Source: Aureivirga marina (GTDB lineage Bacteria; Bacteroidota; Bacteroidia; Flavobacteriales; Flavobacteriaceae). From it: a DNA stretch of 64,000 nt. How positions within the stretch are numbered: the first letter of the stretch is position 1; each line of letters opens with the position of its first letter. The notes below the pieces were generated by a model, which did not search any database, was not told the DNA's origin, and worked only from the letters and a program-made list of their open reading frames with translations. Location of the stretch: the NCBI RefSeq assembly GCF_015767265.1, contig NZ_JADPIB010000006.1, forward strand, positions 124,001 to 188,000, given 5' to 3'. Position numbers and translations under genes: made by a program. This document shows, piece by piece, positions 25,741 to 33,963 of the stretch.

Positions 25741-26196
25741 ATGAGTCAAAAAGGTACATCAAAAACACCATTAGTTCTAGGAATTATTGGAGGAGTTTTA
25801 GGAATTCCGGGAGCTTTATGTTCTCCAATATGTGCAATTGGTAATGGGAAATTTATGGAATTCGTTCAAGAAGTTCAATCTTATGGAGATGAAGTTTCTA
25901 ACGGAGAAATTCAAGAAATTACGGAACAATTTATCGCTGATCCAGAATTAAAAAGTTCTGTAGAATTTGGAGGAATCATGCTTTGGGTTTTACTTATCGC
26001 TGGAGTTTTAGGATTAATTGGAGGAATTTTAGGAAAATCTAAGCCAAACGTTGCTGGAATTTTAATGTTAATTGCTGCTGTGGTTTCTATTGCTGGAATT
26101 TTAGTGAATAATTATTTAAATGTTTTTGTTGGAATTCTTTTCTTAATTGGAGGAATTATTTGTTTTAAACAAGAAAAAGAAGATATTATATATTAA
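25741..26196 (+). CDS. Small membrane protein, DUF4064-like
   Basis: A 151-residue inner-membrane protein with a hydrophilic start (MSQKGTSKTP) and four hydrophobic segments (about 11-28, 80-97, 103-120 and 124-143), rich in Gly, Ile and Leu. The pattern VLGIIGGVLGIPGALCSP, then GVLGLIGGILGKSKPNVAGILMLIAAVVSI, resembles DUF4064-type proteins. The 50-residue loop (YGDEVSNGEIQEITEQFI) between the first two segments is acidic. It is followed after 6 bases by the Lgt-paralogue gene, so both probably form one operon. Function unknown. Confidence 0.7.
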   Translation: MSQKGTSKTPLVLGIIGGVLGIPGALCSPICAIGNGKFMEFVQEVQSYGDEVSNGEIQEITEQFIADPELKSSVEFGGIMLWVLLIAGVLGLIGGILGKSKPNVAGILMLIAAVVSIAGILVNNYLNVFVGILFLIGGIICFKQEKEDIIY

Positions 26197-26202
26197 TACA
26201 AA

Positions 26203-26964
26203 ATGCTCCAGAATTTAGAATTTTTACATATTTCTTTTCCATTGTATAATTTATGGATTGGAATCGGATTAGTCTTTGGTTTTTTATTTTTTGATAAAGA
26301 AAGTGAAAAATATAAAGTTCCATTTCAAGAAGATTACAAATTAAAATTAGTCATTATTGCCACACTAATTTTAGGTTTTATTGGTGCAAGATTCTTTGAA
26401 ATGTTTTATCATAATATGGAATTTACATTCGAAAATTTTAAAAATGGAGGTTTTACACTTTTGGGTGGAATTATTACTGGTTTTATAGTTTTTTTAATTG
26501 GAAACTTAATCTTTAAACTTAATTTTAAAAAAAATATACTTTTAATAGTTCCTCCTTTAGTTTTAGTTCAAGGATTCGGAAGAATCGGCTGTTTTTTCGC
26601 AGGTTGTTGCTATGGAGCAGAAACAGATACTTTTACTGGAATTTCTTTTCCAGAAGGTTCTTTACCTTTTTTAGAACATGGAAATCATAAGATTCATCCA
26701 ACACAACTTTACGAAGCTATTTTTGATTTTCTACTTTTCTTTTATTTAATTTTTAAAGTGAAATTTGAAAATCGCATTCCAGTTTATTTATTGTTTTATG
26801 GAATTTTCCGACTAGCAATTGAATTTTTCCGATCAGATGAAAGAGGTGATTTAGGAATTACTTTCCTTTCTCCTTCTCAAATTATTAGTTTAGGATTTAT
26901 TGCAATTACAATCATTCTACTATTTACACAAAAGAAAATGAAAAAGACTCAAAAACTCGTTTAA
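26203..26964 (+). CDS. Prolipoprotein diacylglyceryl transferase (Lgt) paralogue
   Basis: A 253-residue polytopic membrane protein of the Lgt family (about seven helices). It retains the family's GRIG turn, with Arg127 in GRIGCFFAGCCYG (126-138), and HPTQLYE (165-171). FRLAIEFFRSDERG near the C-terminus is also typical. The canonical Lgt segment is GRxGNFxNGE; here the Asn is Cys130 and further Cys residues follow, so this is a variant branch rather than the classical enzyme. Whether it transfers diacylglycerol to lipoprotein Cys residues is uncertain. It pairs with the DUF4064-like gene. Confidence 0.85.
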   Translation: MLQNLEFLHISFPLYNLWIGIGLVFGFLFFDKESEKYKVPFQEDYKLKLVIIATLILGFIGARFFEMFYHNMEFTFENFKNGGFTLLGGIITGFIVFLIGNLIFKLNFKKNILLIVPPLVLVQGFGRIGCFFAGCCYGAETDTFTGISFPEGSLPFLEHGNHKIHPTQLYEAIFDFLLFFYLIFKVKFENRIPVYLLFYGIFRLAIEFFRSDERGDLGITFLSPSQIISLGFIAITIILLFTQKKMKKTQKLV

Positions 26965-27003
26965 GTTCAAATAGTTTTCATTTATTTTTTAAGCAATATT
27001 AAT

Positions 27004-27058
27004 AATAGAAACACAACTTCAGAATATCTAAAGTTGTGCTTCTATTGTGCTATTTTTT
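27004..27058. terminator. Long hairpin terminator between Lgt-like and SGNH genes
   Basis: A 16-base stem with one mismatch (27004-27019 with 27031-27046; core CACAACTT/AAGTTGTG) and a TATTTTTTAT tract after it. It terminates the Lgt-like gene and probably the convergent SGNH gene. Confidence 0.8.
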
Positions 27059-28307
27059 ATTTCTTTAAAATTTTAAACTTTAAAACTTCTCCGTTTTTGT
27101 CTAAAATATTTATAAAGTAAATTCCTTGAGTAAGTTCTTTAAGAGAAATCTCTTTTTGAAAAGCAGCTTCTTTTACTAATTTTCCAATAGAATTATGGAT
27201 TGAAATTTGTTTCCCATTTATATTTCCAATAATTGAAATTTTATCTTCTACAACTGTAGGGAAAATTCTGATATTTTTAATTTCTTGTACTTCCACATTT
27301 AAACTTTCTGAAATTGTAACTTCAAGAGTTTTTTCATTTTCTGCTCCACATTTTTCAGCAGTTAATGTGATTGTATACGTTCCAGCTTCTGTATAAGTAT
27401 GCACAGGATTTTCTTCTGTAGAAATTTCAGAACCATCACCAAAATCCCAAGAATAAGTTTCGCTTAAACCAGAAGTATTTGTTAGTGTAATTTCATTTTC
27501 ATTTTGTGTAAAAACAAAATTTGCAATAGGATCATAAGCATTAACATTCCAATTTTCTAAATCATCGAACACAATTTCTTTTACTGCATTTTTAATGATT
27601 GTCGTTGTCTCTGTCTCTAAGGAAGAATTAAAAGTAATTTCTGTTGGATCTTCTTGAAAAAAGATTGTGTAAAAAGTACAAGCTGCAAGATAAGAACCTG
27701 ATAATGTCGGATGGGAACCATCACCAGTATACAAATCAATTTCAGGATGATTTTCACGAATATTTGCCCAAACAACAGCTACAGGCGAGATATAACCTTC
27801 GTTATCATTTGCCATTGTTGTATAGCGATCAATTAATTGATTATTCATCCCTTCAAAAGTACAAACTTCAGGAACAAATGGACAGTTACTTGCATCTCCA
27901 TTTTCTCTTCCCCATGTTGTATAAAAAACAGGAATCGAACAAGCATTGTTTTCTCTTATTTGATCACATAAAGTTGTTGCATAAGGAAAAACTTCTTCCT
28001 CTACTTGTGCTATTCCCCAAGAAGGTTCTTGACTTTGCGCTTGCAAAACCACAAAATCCCATTGGTCTGCATTAATTTTAGCCAAAGTCTGCGCACTTGC
28101 GGCATGATTCATCAATCTAGTTCCTCCTGGAGTGTGACTATCGACCATTAAATCGATTCCAGTTGAGGTTGCCATCTGGTTTACTAAATTTGGTAAATTA
28201 TTGGCTCCAGTATAACTATTTCCAATAAATAAAATTTTCTTTTGTTGTGCTGAAATTGTAATTACTGAAAATAAAGCGATTACAAAAAAACTGTAAAATT
28301 GTTTCAT
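27057..28307 (-). CDS. Secreted SGNH-type hydrolase with PKD domain and T9SS sorting domain
   Basis: A 416-residue exported protein (signal peptide to about residue 20, SAQQ). The N-terminal SGNH/GDSL domain has the block I motif ILFIGNSYT (S31) and GTRLMNHAA. A second block is LQAQSQEPSW, and the C-terminal Asp-His pair is in TGDGSHPTLSG (D196, H199), as in DUF4886-type SGNH proteins. A PKD/immunoglobulin-like domain follows at about 258-330 (YSWDFGDGSEIS...HTYTEAGTYTITL). The last 75 residues are a T9SS type A sorting domain (RIFPTVVEDKISIIG ... FKILKK). Such enzymes act on esters or carbohydrate acetyl groups; the substrate is not visible. Confidence 0.85.
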   Translation of the reverse strand: MKQFYSFFVIALFSVITISAQQKKILFIGNSYTGANNLPNLVNQMATSTGIDLMVDSHTPGGTRLMNHAASAQTLAKINADQWDFVVLQAQSQEPSWGIAQVEEEVFPYATTLCDQIRENNACSIPVFYTTWGRENGDASNCPFVPEVCTFEGMNNQLIDRYTTMANDNEGYISPVAVVWANIRENHPEIDLYTGDGSHPTLSGSYLAACTFYTIFFQEDPTEITFNSSLETETTTIIKNAVKEIVFDDLENWNVNAYDPIANFVFTQNENEITLTNTSGLSETYSWDFGDGSEISTEENPVHTYTEAGTYTITLTAEKCGAENEKTLEVTISESLNVEVQEIKNIRIFPTVVEDKISIIGNINGKQISIHNSIGKLVKEAAFQKEISLKELTQGIYFINILDKNGEVLKFKILKK

Positions 28308-28398
28308 AAATAGATGTTTTTATCGTTATTATTTTGTGGGTTAATTTTTTGTTAAAAAAAATATAATGTTCATAGATTTTACAAAAGAAAAAAGAAAA

Positions 28399-28429
28399 TT
28401 TGCAATTTTCAAGTTTTAAGGTAGATTTG
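28399..28429 (+). promoter_or_regulatory. Consensus Bacteroidota promoter of the 636-residue gene
   Basis: A perfect -33 TTTG (28399-28402) and perfect -7 TAGATTTG (28422-28429) are separated by exactly 19 bases, the strongest such promoter in the window. The predicted transcription start is about 28435, giving a 50-base leader. Confidence 0.8.
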
Positions 28430-28452
28430 TCTTTTTATAAATGTGCTCGTTT

Positions 28453-28471
28453 TTTAACAACACTTGTTAAA
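28453..28471 (+). promoter_or_regulatory. Palindromic site in 5' leader of the 636-residue gene
   Basis: TTTAACAA-CAC-TTGTTAAA is an eight-base perfect inverted repeat with a three-base spacer, located about 20-40 bases downstream of the predicted transcription start. It could be an operator. Confidence 0.4.
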
Positions 28472-28484
28472 TTTTTAAAGAAAT

Positions 28485-30395
28485 ATGAAAAAACTTTTAC
28501 TCTATTTATTATTATTTTTGAATCTTAGCATTGCTTTTTCTCAAAACGGAAAAATAACAACCAAATTGGTTCACGATGCTTATTTTGGATTTAATTTCTC
28601 AGAAGAGTGGCAATTTTTGACTACAGATTTTTATTTGTATAATGAAAATTCATTTATCAATTTAGTTAGGACGAAAAAGAATAAAGGAGAAAAAGTGGAG
28701 CATTTAACTTTAACAGCTACGCTTCCAAATTATTTTGATGCCAAACAGAACAATTTGGTTTATCCTTTATATAGTTATCAAATTGAATCTGACCGAAAAA
28801 ATAACATCACAAAATTACATTATGAAAGAAATGAACGAATTCGTCTTTTAGATGATTATCCTCTTGCAAAAACTAATGGTGTTGTAAATGCAGATATCGA
28901 TGGAATTATTGTAACGGATAGCAATCGAAATAAATTTTTAAGAGCACTTTCTGATCAATTAATCAATATTGCAGAAGCACCTGAACCAACCAATGGAATT
29001 ATGAGTCTTTTAGGAGAATTAGGAAGATTTTTTAAACAAAGTTTTTCAAAAAGACAATATACTTTTCGTTCTTCTATCAATCTGTATAATGATACAAATT
29101 TTGAGAAAAAACCACATTCTATCAAGGTGTATACTTTTAATTCTTTACCAATTAGAAAATTAAAAGAAGTTCAAAATAAGTTGGATAAATATGTACAGAA
29201 AATTCATGATGATAATATTTCTGCGGAATTGAATATTGAAAAATTAAGTAAGATTTTAAATATTAGAGGAATTCCATATTTCATTGTTGTAAATTATCGT
29301 TCTAAATATGTTCCGCCAGCTGTTTTAGGAGATAAAATTGATTCTGATTTTGTGGCTGGTTACGAGCAGAGAATTACAAAAGATTGTCAAACGAGCATCA
29401 ATACAGAAAAGGTTTGTGAGCAACAAAGAAAATTATTAGAATTTTACACTGCATTTATTGATTTTAAGAAAAATATCAACATTTTTTCTCGTGAATACAA
29501 GAAAACAACTATTGCAAGTAAAGAATTAAATCTTTATTCTGTGATGTCTTCTTATCGAACATTATTAAAAATTATTGATGAAAACAATTCTATTTTTGAA
29601 AATAACTCTTCTTATCAAAATGATTTTGCACCTAGATATCGAGAATTACTTACACTTGCAAATCAATATTTAGAAAAATATTCTGAATTACAAGATGTAA
29701 AAACGTTTACTATTACCTTAAATCAAATTTCAAAAAATAAATCAATTGCATTTGAAAAAAATGAAACATTGGAAAATTATTTAAATGTTTTATACATCAT
29801 TAAATTGCCGGATTCTAAGAAAAATACGGCAGATTATGATGAGATTAAAAGTTCTATTGCAAAAATTGAAGAAGCTTTACAGAAGAATAAATATCGCTTG
29901 ATGTTGGTTCCACTTGTAAATGGAAATGTAACGGATGAGACTATTGAGCAATATAATATGTTGACAGAACAAATAAATTTATCTAAATGTAAAGTTTGTG
30001 AAGAAAAGGTTCGACCAACGTTGACAAATTTTAGAGAAAAAATTAAACGAAAGAGTTTAAGGAGTAAACGAGAAGAGATTATTGATTTAAAGAAAAATAT
30101 GCGAAGAGATTTGTTTGTTTTTATTCGCAAAAAAGAATGTTTTAATAGTTTTATTAATAATTCAAACAAAAATGAAACAGCTTCTGAATCGGACAAATTT
30201 ATTGCGAGTGAATTGGAACGTATTATTTTAATGATTGACGATTTTAAAACTTTAGTGAATGAAGATATTGCAAAATTAGAATCTTCAATAAAGTTATTAG
30301 AGTATAAAACAGATTTAGAAACGAAGCTTGAAAATTTAAAGGAAGAAATACAATATTGTGATAAAAATTATGCACAAAACCTGACATGTAGTTGA
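28485..30395 (+). CDS. Secreted protein of unknown function, coiled-coil rich
   Basis: A 636-residue exported protein with a signal peptide to about residue 20 (SIAFSQNG). The first 160 residues are beta-rich (FYLYNENSFINLVRT; LTLTATLPNYFDA). A middle part contains YVPPAVLGDKIDSDFVAGYEQRITKDC and paired Cys, and the last 250 residues are almost all helix with heptad-like Lys/Glu/Leu patterns, i.e. coiled coil. There is no sorting domain, no lipobox and no enzyme motif. Four C-terminal Cys residues, in CKVCEE, ECFN and the end YAQNLTCS, could form disulfides. It is monocistronic with a consensus promoter. I do not recognise the family. Confidence 0.6.
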   Translation: MKKLLLYLLLFLNLSIAFSQNGKITTKLVHDAYFGFNFSEEWQFLTTDFYLYNENSFINLVRTKKNKGEKVEHLTLTATLPNYFDAKQNNLVYPLYSYQIESDRKNNITKLHYERNERIRLLDDYPLAKTNGVVNADIDGIIVTDSNRNKFLRALSDQLINIAEAPEPTNGIMSLLGELGRFFKQSFSKRQYTFRSSINLYNDTNFEKKPHSIKVYTFNSLPIRKLKEVQNKLDKYVQKIHDDNISAELNIEKLSKILNIRGIPYFIVVNYRSKYVPPAVLGDKIDSDFVAGYEQRITKDCQTSINTEKVCEQQRKLLEFYTAFIDFKKNINIFSREYKKTTIASKELNLYSVMSSYRTLLKIIDENNSIFENNSSYQNDFAPRYRELLTLANQYLEKYSELQDVKTFTITLNQISKNKSIAFEKNETLENYLNVLYIIKLPDSKKNTADYDEIKSSIAKIEEALQKNKYRLMLVPLVNGNVTDETIEQYNMLTEQINLSKCKVCEEKVRPTLTNFREKIKRKSLRSKREEIIDLKKNMRRDLFVFIRKKECFNSFINNSNKNETASESDKFIASELERIILMIDDFKTLVNEDIAKLESSIKLLEYKTDLETKLENLKEEIQYCDKNYAQNLTCS

Positions 30396-30416
30396 TTTTT
30401 AGAATAAATTGTATTT

Positions 30417-30495
30417 TTTACGCATAAAAAAATAGTAGAAACGACTTGAATTATTTAAAATATTCAGGTCGTTTTTTATTCTTATTTACGCATAA
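30417..30495. repeat. Eleven-base direct repeats flanking a terminator hairpin
   Basis: TTTACGCATAA occurs at 30417-30427 and 30485-30495 on either side of the hairpin at 30439-30478. The unit of roughly 57 bases between repeats is mostly palindrome. It may be a small insertion with duplicated target site, or coincidence in AT-rich DNA. Confidence 0.35.
30439..30478 (+). terminator. Terminator of the 636-residue gene
   Basis: A 13-base stem with one G-U type mismatch (30439-30451 with 30462-30474; AAACGACTTGAAT/ATTCAGGTCGTTT) and T-run, about 45 bases after the stop. Confidence 0.8.
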
Positions 30496-30943
30496 TATAT
30501 TTTTTTAACAAAAATATAATTAATACACCATATTTAAGAGTTTAAAAATAAAATAAATATAAAAAACAGGAATTTCTTTTCATATCTCAATAAAAAGATA
30601 TAATTTTAGGATACTGAAAAGTCAGTTTATGAAAAAGAGTACCGGACGTTATATAAAAACAATTATTTAAAAGGTGTATTTAATCAAATAATCTAATGTG
30701 GTAATTAGTAAAGAATAATTGATTTTTGTCTGGCACTCTTGTTATAAATTGAGTTGCAATATAACACTATAATATTAAATCCCTCCTATTCTTCTTAGTT
30801 TTTTAACAATTATTTAATATATAATAAAAAAGTATTTCTTAATTTATTGAAATTCAATTTTTTAATAACATTTATTAAAATCTACACATTTTATTATCTC
30901 TTAAAAATTTCTTTTTAAAAAATAATAGTATTAGAAACTTCGT
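30479..30943. other. AT-rich gene-free region before DUF6702 gene
   Basis: About 470 bases without a supported gene. It contains the second copy of an 11-base direct repeat, poly-A/T tracts and several isolated short frames, none with start, length or composition that would support coding. TGGCAC at 30731 has no matching downstream -12 element. Confidence 0.6.
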
Positions 30944-30951
30944 TATTTTTG
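30944..30951 (+). promoter_or_regulatory. Candidate -7 box for the DUF6702 gene
   Basis: TATTTTTG fits TAnnTTTG, 24 bases upstream of the DUF6702 gene ATG. No clear -33 element. Confidence 0.5.
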
Positions 30952-30975
30952 TAGCAGAATTAAATATATCTGAAC

Positions 30976-31479
30976 ATGAAATTTATCCAAAAAAGTGGTT
31001 TATTCCTATTGTTAATTATAAGTCTTTCTTCATTTACATTACATAAATATTATATTTCTTTAACAGATATAAAATACAATGAAAAGAACAAAAGTTTTGA
31101 AATCATTTCAAATGCTTTTATTGATGATTTAGAATTGACTTTAGAAAATTTACATCAAAAAGATTTAGAATTAGACACACCTAAAGAAGCTCCAGATGCG
31201 AAAGAGTTAATGAAAAATTATGTAGAAAAACATCTTGAAATTTGGATAAATAAAAAGAAACAAAAATTTAAATATATCGGTAAAGAATACGATACAGATA
31301 TCGTTTTATTCTATTTAGAAATTCCATTTCAAGAAGAAATAAAGTCGTTTGAAATAAAAAACACGGCAATTATGGAAACTTATCCAGAACAAAGAAATAT
31401 TATTAAACTGGAAATCAATGGAAAATATAAAACTTTTCACTTAACAAAACGAGAAAATAAAGGATTGTTAATTTTTTAA
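30976..31479 (+). CDS. DUF6702 family protein
   Basis: A 167-residue exported protein (hydrophobic N-terminus to about residue 22, no lipobox). It begins with the HKYYISLTDIKYNEKNKSFEIISNAFIDDLE block and ends with the short KGLLIF tail characteristic of the flavobacterial DUF6702 family. The length is typical. This gene precedes an M1 peptidase gene here, a pairing often seen in Flavobacteriaceae. The two have separate predicted promoters (31510-31517 for the M1 gene). The function is unknown; an envelope role is inferred from export. Confidence 0.8.
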   Translation: MKFIQKSGLFLLLIISLSSFTLHKYYISLTDIKYNEKNKSFEIISNAFIDDLELTLENLHQKDLELDTPKEAPDAKELMKNYVEKHLEIWINKKKQKFKYIGKEYDTDIVLFYLEIPFQEEIKSFEIKNTAIMETYPEQRNIIKLEINGKYKTFHLTKRENKGLLIF

Positions 31480-31509
31480 TAAAATTCTGTTAAGTATAAA
31501 AAAAATAAG

Positions 31510-31517
31510 TATTTTCG
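31510..31517 (+). promoter_or_regulatory. Candidate -7 box (TTCG variant) for the M1 peptidase gene
   Basis: TATTTTCG followed by GAG lies 30 bases upstream of the ATG. The same TATTTTCGGAG stretch precedes the subtilisin gene at 43728-43738. Confidence 0.45.
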
Positions 31518-31547
31518 GAGCTTAAACTAAACTTATTACTAACTTTC

Positions 31548-33806
31548 ATGAGAAGATTTAAACACTCACTATTATCTCTTTTCTTGATTTCATCTGCAAT
31601 TTTCGCTCAAGAAACTGAAAATCAAGAAAAAACAGGTCATTACAACATTAGTAAATTTAAACAGTTAAACGAAGAACTACCTACTCCAAATATGTACAGA
31701 ACAGGTTCAGGTGCTCCAGGACCAATGTACACACAACAAAAGGTAGATTATGTGATGGAGTTAGAACTAGATGAGAATAAAAATCGCATCTACGGAGAAG
31801 AAAAAATTACTTACCACAATAATTCTCAAGATCCTTTAGAATATTTATGGGTTCAGTTAGATCAGAATGTAAGAGCAAAAGATTCTAAATCTCCTGATCA
31901 AAGTTCTGAAGGTGTAAATACTGTTTATAGTCCAGAAGATTTTACAAAAAAAATCATGGGACATAAATTTGATGGTGGATTTAAAATTGATTATGTAAAA
32001 GATGCAGCAGGTAAAGATGTATCTTATATGATTAATCGTACAATGATGCGAATCAATCTTCCAAAACCTTTAAAACAAGGAGAAACTTATGAGTTTTCAA
32101 TTAAATGGTGGTATAATATAAATAATTACATCAAAGAAGGTGGACGTTCTGGATATGAGCCTTTTCCAAGTGGAAACAATATCTACGTTATTGCTCAATT
32201 TTTCCCAAGATTAGCTGTATATAGCGATATTGAAGGATGGCAAAATATGCAATTCTGGGGACGTGGTGAGTTTGCTTTAGAATTTGGTGATTATGATGTA
32301 AAAATTACTGTTCCTTCAGATCACGTGATGAATGCTACAGGAGTTTTACAAAACACAAAAAGTTTATTAACTAATAAGCAATACAAACGTTTTGAAAAAG
32401 CACAAAAAACGTTTGATAATCCAATGTATATTGTAACACCTGAAGAAGCAGAAAAAGCAGAAAAAGGACGTTCAACTAAGAAAAAAACTTGGCATTATAA
32501 AGCTACAAATGTAAGAGATTTTGCATTTGCTACTTCTCGTAAATTTATGTGGGATGCAATGGCTGTTGATGTAAATGGTAAGACTGTTATGGCTTATTCT
32601 TTATTCTCAAAAGAAGGAAACCCTCTTTGGGAAGAACATTCAACTAGAGTTGTTGCACAAACATTGAAGACTTATTCAAGAATGACTTTTGATTATCCTT
32701 ATCATAAAGCAATTTCTGTACATGCTAGAAGACAAGGAATGGAATATCCAATGATTTGTTTCAATTATGGTCGTCCAAAACCTGATGGGACATACTCTGA
32801 TAGAGTAAAATATGGAATGATTGGTGTAATTGTTCACGAAGTTGGACATAACTTCTTCCCTATGATTGTAAATTCTGATGAGCGTCGTTGGACTTGGATG
32901 GATGAAGGAATTAATTCTTTTGTTGAAATGTTAGCTGAATATGAGTATGATCCTAATTTCCCAGTAAGAAGTTTACCTACAAAAGTTGTTGGTTATATGG
33001 GTGGAGATCAAAGTAGAATTTCTCCAATTATGACACAATCAAACTACATTTACCAATTCGGAGCAAATGCTTATGCAAAACCAGCTGCTGGATTATGGAT
33101 GTTACGTAAAACAATTATGGGAGAAGAATTATTTGATTATGCTTTCAGAACTTATGCACAAAGATGGATGTTTAAACACCCTTCTCCAGCTGATTTCTTC
33201 CGTACAATGGAAGATGCTTCTGCATTTGATTTAGATTGGTTCTGGAGAGGATGGTTCTATACTACAGACTGGAATGATATTGCAATTAAAGATGTAAATT
33301 TATTCTATGTAACAGATAAACCAACTCCAAAAGCTCTTGAATTAGCTAAAAGATATGGAATGTCAATCGATCAATTCGGACCTGCTTTATTCTTAGTTAA
33401 TGAGAAAAGTGAAGTATTTGATGAGAAATTAAAAAGTGTTGAGCCAGAAGATTACGCTGTTTTATCAGGACATATTAACGAACATTTAGACGAAGAAGCA
33501 AAAGCTGAATTAACTTCTGCTAAATATATCTATGAAATTACATTCTCAAAACCTGGTGGATTAGTAATGCCACTTATTGTTGAGTTTGAATTTGAAGATG
33601 GAACAAAAGAACGTAAACAATTCCCAGCACAAATCTGGAGATTTAACGATAAAGAAGTAATGAAAGTTTTCGGATTTGATAAGAAATTAAAATCTATTAC
33701 TGTAGATCCAGAAAACGAATTAGCTGATATTGACCAAACAAACAATAGTTGGCCAAAAGCGAAGCCTTCTAAATTTGAAGAGTTTAAAAACAAAAAATCT
33801 AAATAA
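31548..33806 (+). CDS. M1-family zinc metallopeptidase, exported
   Basis: A 752-residue protein with signal peptide (to about residue 21, AIFAQE). It carries the gluzincin signature H430-E-V-G-H434 and, 18 residues on, E453 in the WMDEGINSF motif, i.e. HExxH-x18-E, as in M1 aminopeptidases. The canonical GAMEN-like segment reads GMEYPMICF (about 390-400). Upstream is a beta-sandwich-like region (residues about 60-290); the C-terminal 150 residues are a beta domain (IYEITFSKPGGLVMPLIVEFEFEDG). It probably acts on periplasmic or extracellular peptides. The gene is monocistronic with its own TATTTTCG promoter and terminator. Confidence 0.9.
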   Translation: MRRFKHSLLSLFLISSAIFAQETENQEKTGHYNISKFKQLNEELPTPNMYRTGSGAPGPMYTQQKVDYVMELELDENKNRIYGEEKITYHNNSQDPLEYLWVQLDQNVRAKDSKSPDQSSEGVNTVYSPEDFTKKIMGHKFDGGFKIDYVKDAAGKDVSYMINRTMMRINLPKPLKQGETYEFSIKWWYNINNYIKEGGRSGYEPFPSGNNIYVIAQFFPRLAVYSDIEGWQNMQFWGRGEFALEFGDYDVKITVPSDHVMNATGVLQNTKSLLTNKQYKRFEKAQKTFDNPMYIVTPEEAEKAEKGRSTKKKTWHYKATNVRDFAFATSRKFMWDAMAVDVNGKTVMAYSLFSKEGNPLWEEHSTRVVAQTLKTYSRMTFDYPYHKAISVHARRQGMEYPMICFNYGRPKPDGTYSDRVKYGMIGVIVHEVGHNFFPMIVNSDERRWTWMDEGINSFVEMLAEYEYDPNFPVRSLPTKVVGYMGGDQSRISPIMTQSNYIYQFGANAYAKPAAGLWMLRKTIMGEELFDYAFRTYAQRWMFKHPSPADFFRTMEDASAFDLDWFWRGWFYTTDWNDIAIKDVNLFYVTDKPTPKALELAKRYGMSIDQFGPALFLVNEKSEVFDEKLKSVEPEDYAVLSGHINEHLDEEAKAELTSAKYIYEITFSKPGGLVMPLIVEFEFEDGTKERKQFPAQIWRFNDKEVMKVFGFDKKLKSITVDPENELADIDQTNNSWPKAKPSKFEEFKNKKSK

Positions 33807-33828
33807 TCATAGATTTTCAATATAAAAC

Positions 33829-33863
33829 TAAAACCGAAAGAATTAATTCTTTCGGTTTTTTTA
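33829..33863 (+). terminator. Terminator of the M1 peptidase gene
   Basis: Perfect 15-base palindrome AAAACCGAAAGAATT/AATTCTTTCGGTTTT (33830-33844 with 33845-33859) followed by Ts. Confidence 0.85.
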
Positions 33864-33911
33864 TTACTTATTTTATTTCTCAAATTACGTTTACATTTTA
33901 ATTTAAGACAT

Positions 33912-33946
33912 AAAAAAAGAGCTTAATTTCTTAAGCTCTTTTTTTA
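33912..33946 (-). terminator. Terminator of the carboxypeptidase-regulatory-like gene
   Basis: Stem AAAAAAAGAGCTTAA/TTAAGCTCTTTTTTT with a TTTC loop. Its A-run supplies the U-tract for the minus-strand gene ending at 33964. Confidence 0.85.
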
Positions 33947-33963
33947 TAAATATGTTTTGTTTT

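Noticed and set aside
30629-30670. Short ORF of 13 codons
   Set aside because: Too short, with no start signal, promoter or homologous pattern.
30720-30745. Sigma-54-like TGGCAC in the gene-free region
   Set aside because: No TTGC-type element occurs at the required distance, and no gene starts nearby within 200 bases.
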